Shown here: piece by piece, positions 55,788 through 64,000 of the stretch | Layout of the letters: each line of letters opens with the position of its first letter | Position numbering within the stretch: the stretch's first letter is position 1 | Source: Morinoia aosen | Taxonomy: Eukaryota > Arthropoda > Malacostraca > Amphipoda > Talitridae | Assembly: GCA_030386875.1 (NCBI GenBank) | Contig: CM059562.1 | Location: 63,486,201-63,550,200, forward strand | Direction: 5' to 3' | Length of the DNA: 64,000 bases | Translations under genes and position numbers: made by a program | The notes under the pieces: generated by a model | Databases searched by the model: none | Seen by the model: only the letters and a program-made list of their open reading frames with translations | What the model was told of the DNA's origin: nothing

Positions 55788-58700
55788 CTGGTGGCGAGAC
55801 AAGTGACGGACCCACGAATTCGCGAAGATATATTTGAGAAGAAAAGAAGATAAAGTATTCGACGAGAAACCTAAATAAGTTTGAGAAGAGGGTCGAGTGA
55901 CTTCAGCAAATCAAGACGACGGTGATAACTACAGAGAATTCGAGAGAACTCCAGGAAGATCGTCTGGTGAAGAGAAGAAATATACATTCTACGAAGATTA
56001 TCTGCAGAGACTGCAGAGCAACGAGATATCGACTATAAGGACAGCATCTACAGACAGAGAGGTTCAGAGTTCTACGGAGAGGGCGACTACGGAGCTGAAA
56101 ACTTCAACTACGAGGTGATTCATCCGACTACAGTTTCGTTATCTTAGTGCTGTGGACGGAGCAGTGACGGTGCATCGCCTACAACGATGACAGAGATCAC
56201 GACATCGTGCGACAACTCTAACTACAATTTAAGATAAGTAAAGCAGCAATTAATGGTGATAATTGTAACAGTGCCGTTGCAGCTAACTATTCATTGCACG
56301 TGAGGCAGGCAGCGTGCAGCGTGCGCGTCAGCCAGTGCCAGTACGTGCGGGCGTCAAGGTCAAACTAGCTGGGCTGTACTTGCAGTTGCAAAGAGCAGGC
56401 TGTGTGTTCAATGACCCCTAGACATGAGCTGTTTTCAAGGTGTTACGAGTCCTATTTTTTAAAGTGAGTGGCGCTATTTTCTCGAGGTGTTGCTATAACT
56501 GCTTCAAGTACTTTTGTATTGTTTTAGTTGTGTAAATTTAATCTTGAGCAACGTTAAACTCATTTGAGCAGTGATGTTATTTGTGTAATACGTAGAGACC
56601 AAACTCGTAACGTAATTATGCCTGAAATTTCAGTATCGAGTGATTTTCGAAATAGTAGAATGCCTACCACAGTTTTTTTTCTGATGTGGATATATTGGCG
56701 AAAGAGAGATAAGTATACTTAAATGCCTTCTGTGGTCTGTACAACATGTAGGTCATGTGAGATTTATTTTTTTTGCTGGTTGCGTCTGGTAGGATGATGG
56801 AGGGGGGAACTGTTTCCAATTTGCCCAAAGGTTTTGCTGAAGACCTTTGTAAAAATCAACTTTCTAGCGTAGAGCATAAGTCGGATCAAGGGATCCTTTA
56901 TTTGAGAGGACAGGAATTGAAAGATAGTTTTCGACTAGTACAGAGCAGGCTGAGGATTAAGCCTAGCGAGAAATAATAACGATGAAATATGTCGTAATGA
57001 TGAGAAAATAATGATGAAATATTTTGTGGCTTTTAATGTGCTGAGAAGTGTTATGTGACTTCGAGAATTAAGGATAAATATAAGTAGGAAGGAGTAAAGA
57101 TACTCTTCCGAGTGAGGTAAAATATCGTGGATGATATTCTGATGATACCTGATGTGCACGGATAGCACGGTTAAAGTAAGAATGAAGTATTTTTGAATAC
57201 CGTAAATAATGCAGAGTGTCTGATGACAGACGTGGTTGCCCAGAGGAGGCGTAAAGAGTAATATTTGCTACGGTAGAGAGAGCCTCGAAAATGGCGGTGC
57301 TGTGGGGCAGTGAAAAAACCCCGAGACAGAAGTGCTGTGGGGCAGCGAGTAACCCCGAGACAGAAATGCTGTGCGGCTATCTGGGCAAAGGCAAATTAGT
57401 ACCAGGTAATTCTATCAGCGAGGTAAAAGTATTGAAGTAGAAATGAATTCGCGCAGACAATTAAGTGAGTAAGCTTTAGAGAAGCGAATGTTTGCGATGT
57501 TCCCGGTAATGCGAATCTACCCAGGGTCGACAGTGTTTGTGGTGAAAGTTTCAATGCCATCTCTGGTAAAGACGTTGGGGTAGTATCTGTAGAACCGAGG
57601 CATTGTTGTAACGATATTGCATAAATATGACTGGTGAATAGTCATGAATAAGATGTGTTTTGGCTGTTGTTTAATGATGTTTAATTTATCTCTTCGTTAT
57701 GTTTTGAAGAGAGTGGCTGTTCTTAATGTTTTTGAGCACGTTTACGATCTAGTGCGTCATACAAGTCATTTTGCAAGCCTACCCGAATTTCATACTCAGT
57801 AAAGTTTTATGTTGTGTAATTTATTATTCAAACGTGACAGAATGTAAAAGTTATCGTCAAGTCTCCCAAAGTTTCCACGGAACAGTCTTCAACTGATTGA
57901 ACGATTAAAATTTAGAGTAATTAACGTCAATATTAATTTTTACCTTGACATCAAATCGTGTTTTTACTTTAAAAAGTATGTCCTTACGTGTTCAATCATT
58001 CTTTCTGTTGTATTTGCTATGCTTCATGTTTAACCTCGTATATGCTTTAGTATTTAACCTTTTTGATTGAGGCATTAACGTAACGCGATATGTGAAACGT
58101 AAAGTACCCGTTCACAGTGTAACAGTTCAACAAGTAGAGTATAATAATACGTAATTTTCTTGTGCAAAAGCAGTACGTGATTATTGATTGTGATCTGTCG
58201 TGGCAAGAAACATTGATGATCTTGAAGAAATTTATTTTTTTCTCATTGTGCATCGAGGCTGAAAATGCCCCAGTTTTGCTCACGAAAGAAACGGTTAATT
58301 AACAGTTTTTAGTTTTGAATTCCACATTTGCGAGATAAGATTACTGATGTATTTTGTTTAATGAGAAATTTGAATGTCTGTAACGAAGATTAAATGTAAA
58401 TGCGAAATTTAGTCGTTTTTATTAGTTTAGCAATTATGTTACGGGAAAATTCTTGGATGCTAATGAGGAAGCTACTTTTTGTTTGTCATTTCACTTTATT
58501 TGTGCATTCATGTACGAAAGTTTGCGCTCTAGCCAGGCTAATCGTTTTTGTATTGAATTCCAATTTCAGTTCGAGCGTGTGCGAGCGGTAACACGACATC
58601 TGTAACGCGATTCATGCTGCTGTGCCAGCAAGGAAGCACAGCGATTACGGGCTAGTCACGCAGTCACACGTGACGGGGTACGCACTATGCAGTGCGGAGT

Positions 58701-60304
58701 CCGGCTGCGACAGGCTGGCGCCCAGCAACTGTCAACAAACATCGATGGCCTTGACGGCAGCTAAGCTTCGCGAGTAGTCAAGAGATTACTGAAATTCAAC
58801 TTCGCGCGCAGTGATTTGAAAAGAGTAACTTACCTTGAAGATTTAATGTGGTTTTAATACTTTACAGTGTTACTTTACCATGTTCGTAATGTTGAAAACG
58901 TGGTTTAATAAATTTTGAAACTTGAAAGTAGGTAATTATAAATTCAGTCGTTCAAAAATTATGACTTTGTTTACATTTTATTACGATTACATTACGATAA
59001 TTGGGAAACCCGATTTTCATATTCATACTTGATGTCTTAAACTAGCGTGTGTTCGATTTTGTTACGTATTATCTTATATCTTACTCCACGTTCTATATCG
59101 TTATGTTACCGATAGAATTAAGTTTTACGAGTCTACGGTACTCTGTTTATTCTGATTGGTTGTTTTACTAATGGTGGAAAAGTTCTGTTCTAATTTGTGC
59201 GATGTTAGGCTATAATATTATCTAATTTCAATTTTTAAGTCTACGGTAACGCAGACGATGTTATGAATGTTTCTTTTTGGTGAAAAGTTTAATGATGCTT
59301 TATTTAATATCAACTCAACTTTTCTGTATCATTTTTCATTACCTACGAGGCAATAGTTTTGATTCTTATAAAATTTTCCGAAATTGCCTTTGTCGAAGAA
59401 CTCGTGTTTTGCTCGGTGTTAATCTTTCACCAGAGATGTAAGCGGATGTTTTAATATTTACTCATGAATTAATATTAAGTTGGTATTTCCACCCTTGTGT
59501 TTTACGTATTTCATTTAAACCATGTTCGCGAAAATGCTCGAATCGATGCAGTGTTCCGGTATATAATTATGATTTGTTTCATTTTGGTTTATCGATAACT
59601 CAATTTATGCGAATACTTGTTCATTTAAAATTTTAAAGGTATTGTGTATTTAATTTCATGCGTGTTATTATTATCCTTAACGAATGTATTGATTTATTTA
59701 AATTTTATGGCGAGAATGATTTTTTATTTTGTCGAGGTATCTGCGTGCCCTATTTCTTATTTGTGTTTGATTAAAAACTTTTTAGTTGTTGTTTCAACGA
59801 TGCGATTTTCTTTTTCATTTTTACTGCGTTAGCATTTGAACTGTTTAACACAAAACAATGTTAGAGTTAATTGTGTTTTTCATGGCTGGTGTTCATGTTA
59901 GCGGATTTTTGTTTTTTAGTACGACACCTGCCGAGGTGCATTGTTTTAAGGTTTTCTGTTGCTAGAAAATTTTTTTTTTCATGTTGCACTGTTCGTGTGC
60001 CAAAATATTGTTTTATTTTTTTTTGCATTATATACATGTCTTGAGCAGCGCCTCTTCCCATTTTTTTTGGTGATGGGGGTGTTTGCGGTTTTTCTTTGCG
60101 ATGCTTTTTGTCGAATTTAACTGGACGAGTTTGTTTTTTCCTGTTACTGGCAGTTGTTTTTGCCACGAAAGGGTTATTTTTATTTTTTTTTGGTTTTCCT
60201 AATTAGGATGCCTTTAGCTTACTGTGTTGATTTTTAAGTTAAGATTCTTAACTTTGATTGATTTATTTTGGAATTGGTAATAAATCAGGCATGGGAGGGA
60301 GGTG
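55788..60304 (+). other. interior of the LTR element, no coding region seen
   Basis: The largest frames (55897-56118 and 56773-56976 on +, 59867-60166 on -) show no retroelement domain. A small imperfect repeat (GCTGTGGGGCAG ... CCCCGAGACAGAA) occurs about three times at 57295-57385. GC-rich islets lie near 56280-56400 and 58600-58740. The part from 58800 to 60200 is very T-rich. Confidence 0.6.
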
Positions 60305-60551
60305 TGTGCCGTCGCAGTTGCGCACTTCCCTTGTAAACATGTTCGTATGTGCGGTAAAGCCCCGCCTGGGCGCGGTTCCCGCAGTGCGCATGCTTACTCA
60401 GCTATTTGACAGTATAAAAGAGCATGCGCGAAGTTCTAGAGTCGCATTTGGACCGTGTTCCTCCCCTGTACAACATCCCTACCAGTAAACGTCGCACAGT
60501 AACCAGCGTTATCACTAACCTTCGGACTTCACACCTACTTTTGCCTTCACA
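60305..60551 (+). repeat. 3' LTR
   Basis: 247 bp, identical by eye to the 5' LTR. It is preceded by the purine-rich tract GGGAGGGAGGTG. Confidence 0.92.
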
Positions 60552-60555
60552 CAGT
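60552..60555. repeat. LTR element target duplication, right (CAGT)
   Basis: Right copy of the four-base duplication. Penelope-like sequence resumes immediately after it. Confidence 0.8.
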
Positions 60556-62155
60556 TGTCTGAAAAAAAATTTACGTAGAAAGTCAAATTCTATAGCCATT
60601 AATTTATAATTGGATGATAAATGATAACCTCTGTAAATAAGGGTACGAATTGCATTCAGTTTGTAAATAAAAAAGGAGAAACAAAGAAAATTCATACCGA
60701 GTCCAGTGAACGTAGGTTTCCTATAAACACTTAGTTGAAGGTTGCCATTATGCTTGTGAATCAACATATCAAGGAATGGTAGTTTGTTATTGGTCTCTTC
60801 TTCCATGGTAAATTGAATGTTGCTATGGCGTTGATTAATGAGTTCAAAAATTCACCCGCCCGCAGCGGATCTTCGAATATTACAAAAGTATCGTCCAAAT
60901 AACGTTTGTACAAAATAGGTTTAAAGTTTACAGGACAGTCTGATAGAAATTTCACCTCCAAATCACAAGGAAATATATTTGCTAGAGTAGGTGCCAGCGG
61001 ATTTCCCATAGCTAAACCATCCATTTGCTTATACATAACATTATTGGATAGAAAAATAGTGTCTACAACAGCTAATTTCAAAAGTTCAAGAAATTTATTT
61101 CTGTCCAACCCGTGAAAGGACTCATTAACCAAAAAGATTTTCCTACATAACAAGTCTAAGGTTTCTATAACAGTTACATTGGTATAGAGGGAAGTGACAT
61201 CAAAACTGACAAGGGTATAGTTGGGTTTAACTTTGAGACCATTAACTGAGTTAAAGAATTCATAGGAATTTTTTATTGAGTATTCATTATGGGAGAATTT
61301 ATCCGCAAGAGGTATAAGAAATTGTGATAATTTGAACCTGGGCGTTTTAAACGCAGCTAAAATTGGGCGTAAGGGTATACCATTTTTATGAACTTTAGCT
61401 ATCCCATACAATATACCAGGAGCAGAGCCTGTGGCGTAAACAGAATGATAAGTTTCATTAGAAGTAATGTTCATATTCTTCAACTTTAGCAAGAACCTAT
61501 TGATTTTGTCTTCAATTCTAACAGTAGTCATAAGAGAATCAGCATCTTTCAATCTTGAAAATTTTGTTGAATCATATAATATAGTGTTCATTTTATCCTC
61601 ATAGTCCTTTCTATTCATTAACACGACACCATTGCCCTTATCAGGTTTACAAACAACTAGATTGGTTTCCTTGCCTAATTTTTTAAGTATTTGGATATCG
61701 TCACCTGTAAAAATAGGAGAAAAAGTTCCCGCAGATTTAAAACCATAGTAGATTTCACACGCCTTTTTCTTGATGATGTCGATCACTGTATTAAAATAAA
61801 TGGTCGGAATTAGGTTTTGTTGTTTAAGATTGTTGATAAACATTTCAAAAGATAGAAAATAACGGTCAAAGTGCAACTTAGTCACTGGTAAATTGAATTG
61901 AAGTCCAAATGATAATAAAAATTGCTCACGTTGAGTTAAAATGCGGTCAGAAAAATTAAAAATCACTTTGGACGGATCACATGAATGTAAGTTTAACCTG
62001 GCACCTAACTCGTTGATTTTCTTTTCGTGTATTAGTCTTACTCTTTGGATATACCTACTGACATTACGTTTACAGAACATTTGCAAACACTTTTCATAGA
62101 AACTTTTTTCAATGTTCAAAACAACTACCCAACTTCCAGCAGAGTACTGAAACAC
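60556..62155 (-). pseudogene. Penelope-like reverse transcriptase part, frameshifted
   Basis: On the minus strand the RT shows KPDKGNGVVLMNRKDY, YGIAKVHKNGIPLRPI, motif A LVSFDVTSLYTNVTV, motif B QMDGLAMGNPLAPTLANI and motif C LYKRYLDDTFVIF (catalytic DD), then NNKLPFLDMLIHKHNG. A one-base length change near 60829-60845 separates motif C from the LPFLD part. A second frame change sits in the run of eight A/T bases near 60565-60572, beside the LTR insertion. A short frame at 62125-62307 may be the N-terminal continuation. Confidence 0.85.
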
Positions 62156-62307
62156 TGGAAAATGTAGAATTCACGAACTAGTTTCCTGACATTGAATTGA
62201 ATTAATTCAATAACTCCCTTATGATGTTCATTGGCTAAAAGTGTTTCGTTCGGCTTCGCTAATTGGATATCATCCAGTGGTAAAGTTGTTACACTAACAT
62301 GATTCAA

Positions 62308-64000
62308 AGTTGTTACGCCAACCTAGTCACCTGTATATGTTTACTGAGGTATTTGTTTCACTACATTCAAATGGCAGTGGGATTGAGACGGATAGGCCTA
62401 ATGTGATCATCGAGCTAGATGTAATGGAAACTTGAAAAACAACTCATCAAAACCAGAATGCTGGAGTGTTAATTAAAGCCGAACAGTGAAAATAGATCGA
62501 CATGCGACGTTGAATGAAAGAAATACGGAGATAAAATCCCTCACCTACGGTATACCTGCTTCATAGAGCACTGTGTTTCAAAATATTTTTTCAAAAAGCA
62601 ATTATTGAGCAAAATTTTTCGTAACTTATTATGCACAGGCCAGTACAATGAGCCGCTGAGATAATAATTGAACTAGTTTGACTAATCCAAATTATTTTTC
62701 ACATTTTCATAATTGGATAAGTGAAGCCGAAAGGGGGAAACTTCGATTCAAAACAATATGATTAACCACAGCCTTGAAAGGGGGTTTTACTTGTTATTGC
62801 ACGCTTCAAGACATATGTTATCGTCAGAGAACTTTAGGGGAGATGAAATAAGTACTTTGAAAAATTAAATTTGTTGCAAGTTAACTAATCCTTCGAAAAC
62901 CCCTTGGCAAATTCCCTTGACGTTTAATACTGCCATTCATATCATGGAGTTGCTGCTTGACGGGGCTTCTCTTCGCAATCGGTAACAGAGCGCGTTGGGA
63001 GAGAGATGTATACAATTTCCTGTGACGTATTTCAACTCTTAATGTACTATGATTCTCAATACAAGAGACCTCATTACTGCGTACTCGGGCTGGTCATACT
63101 GTTTTCAGGAATATTTCTATTACCAGAATAACTTGAATTTTTCTCAACCTGCTCACCCGTCTGGTAAATTATAATATTATTTAATTTCCGGGTTCTCTTG
63201 TCATCACAACGTTTATGGTAACTATTTATTATCAATGACAATCTTCAAGGCATGAAAATTTGCTTTGAAGATATTAGGTGGTTGGCTAAGCTGAATTTTA
63301 AGACACCATATCATCAAGCTTGTATATCTTAGAATGCGAAAAATACAAATAAAAATAAATGGAAAAGGATCTTTGTGGATCTTCAGCAGATTACCTTTCT
63401 TTGTTGTTTTAAAGCGTGAATTTTTTAATTAAAGGTGAACGAAATCAAGCTAGGATGATAAGTACGGTTTGCTAGTTAGACTGAATGTATATTTTTGGGA
63501 GAATGTTTTGTATTTGGGGTGCAAATCGAAGTTAAGCCTATTTTTTATTGAAATTTATGTTATATTTAAGATTAAGGTTAGTTTTGAATATCAGACACAC
63601 TTAAAATTGCCGAAGTAAGATTTTGAAATTCCGGTAGAAGAGAAAACATTATTAACAAATACTGAATACCGACAAACGAACAAGAATAGCGTTCCAAAAC
63701 TTGTTTAATGATACGATTTCCTCAGTTTTGACTTTTGACATAATCAACCTATTCTTAAAATTTCACGAACTAACAAATCATAACCATCTTTGTGAAACTT
63801 TGATAAGGCCCTGTTCAGTGGCGTGATAAAAGTTATTTTCTGCTCAAACTCGCAGGTTTAGTGTATGGAAGAGCCCGGCGTAATTGAGCGGCAACCATCG
63901 CTGAAAAATACTTAGAAACTTTGTGGATGTCGAATGATACAGTTCTTCTGATGGCAATAGCAATGATAATCTCTTTCAACAACAATAAATTGTGGTACTG
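62308..64000. other. non-coding right edge of the window
   Basis: No gene, RNA or transposon recognised; AT-rich with short frames only. Confidence 0.4.

Larger units (their letters stand above)
55541..60551 (+). mobile_element. non-coding LTR retrotransposon (LARD-like), 5,011 bp
   Basis: Two 247-bp direct terminal repeats start TG and end CA, with a CAGT duplication outside them. A candidate primer-binding site starts TGG one base inside the left LTR (55789). A purine-rich tract (GGGAGGGAGG) precedes the right LTR. The 4.5-kb interior has only short frames and no recognisable gag, protease, RT or integrase motif on either strand. It must have been mobilised by another element's proteins. 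The apparently identical LTRs point to a very recent insertion. The superfamily is unassigned. Confidence 0.88.
54954..62307 (-). mobile_element. Penelope-like retroelement, split by an LTR retrotransposon
   Basis: Minus strand. The reverse transcriptase part lies at about 60556-62155 and the GIY-YIG endonuclease part at 54954-55536; together they make one ordinary Penelope-like protein. The 5,011-bp LTR element at 55541-60551 sits between them with a CAGT duplication, so the Penelope copy is older. The exact outer ends and the element's own terminal repeats were not found; 62307 is the upper limit of recognisable coding-like sequence. Confidence 0.85.

Noticed and set aside
59867-60166. Lysine-rich 99-aa minus-strand frame inside the LTR element, considered as a gag-like protein
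   Set aside because: It is the complement of a T-rich tract, runs against the element's orientation, and has no zinc knuckle or capsid motif.

Overview
The window looks like AT-rich, gene-poor nuclear DNA from an animal, most likely an arthropod. Evidence: long stretches without coding signal, many minisatellites, a 5'-truncated LINE of jockey/CR1 type, Tc1/mariner remnants, a Penelope-like element with a GIY-YIG endonuclease, degenerate CCTAA-rich DNA resembling the insect telomere unit, and a complete Maverick/Polinton. I could not assign a species. I recognise no host gene with confidence; one possible 93-nt exon (45742-45834) is flagged only as a candidate.

The centrepiece is a complete Maverick/Polinton, that is an endogenous adintovirus-like DNA virus, at 11055-24964 (13,910 bp). 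It begins 5'-AG, has terminal inverted repeats of about 225 bp, and is bounded by a perfect 6-bp target duplication (CAAAGA at 11049-11054 and 24965-24970). All genes lie on the + strand and are tightly packed. In order they are: zinc-finger/protein-primed DNA polymerase B; a parvovirus-type phospholipase A2 protein; a retroviral-type integrase with a chromodomain; a Ser/Pro-rich protein of unknown function; a penton-like minor capsid protein; a double-jelly-roll-type major capsid protein; a zinc-ribbon/hydrophobic protein fused to an adenain-type protease; a long coiled-coil protein; a collagen-like/tail-fibre-like protein; a small coiled-coil protein; and a packaging ATPase. The set would let such an element replicate, integrate, assemble capsids, package DNA and attach to cells. 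This copy is damaged: the polymerase has one stop and two frameshifts, the protease a premature stop near its C terminus, and the ATPase an early stop. The capsid, integrase and fibre-like genes remain open.

The most unusual signal is an 11-base AT-rich box, best form TTTAAAAAATG, whose last three bases are the start codon. It is exact at five late genes and recognisable at five more. It is absent before the integrase, which overlaps the phospholipase gene in another frame.

Left of the element are a decayed mariner fragment (about 3985-4330) and a 5'-truncated LINE (5929-8622, minus strand) interrupted by a fold-back inverted repeat (6588-7136). To the right are several minisatellites (44, 93, 26, 38 and 20 bp units), a TA-rich palindrome, a degenerate CCTAA-rich tract (48895-49480), and two mariner-like elements with recognisable terminal repeats (49827-50385 and 52415-53008).

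The right end holds a nested pair. A minus-strand Penelope-like retroelement (54954 to about 62307) is split by a 5,011-bp LTR retrotransposon (55541-60551). Its two 247-bp LTRs read identical by eye, it has a 4-bp target duplication (CAGT), and I recognise no coding sequence inside it.
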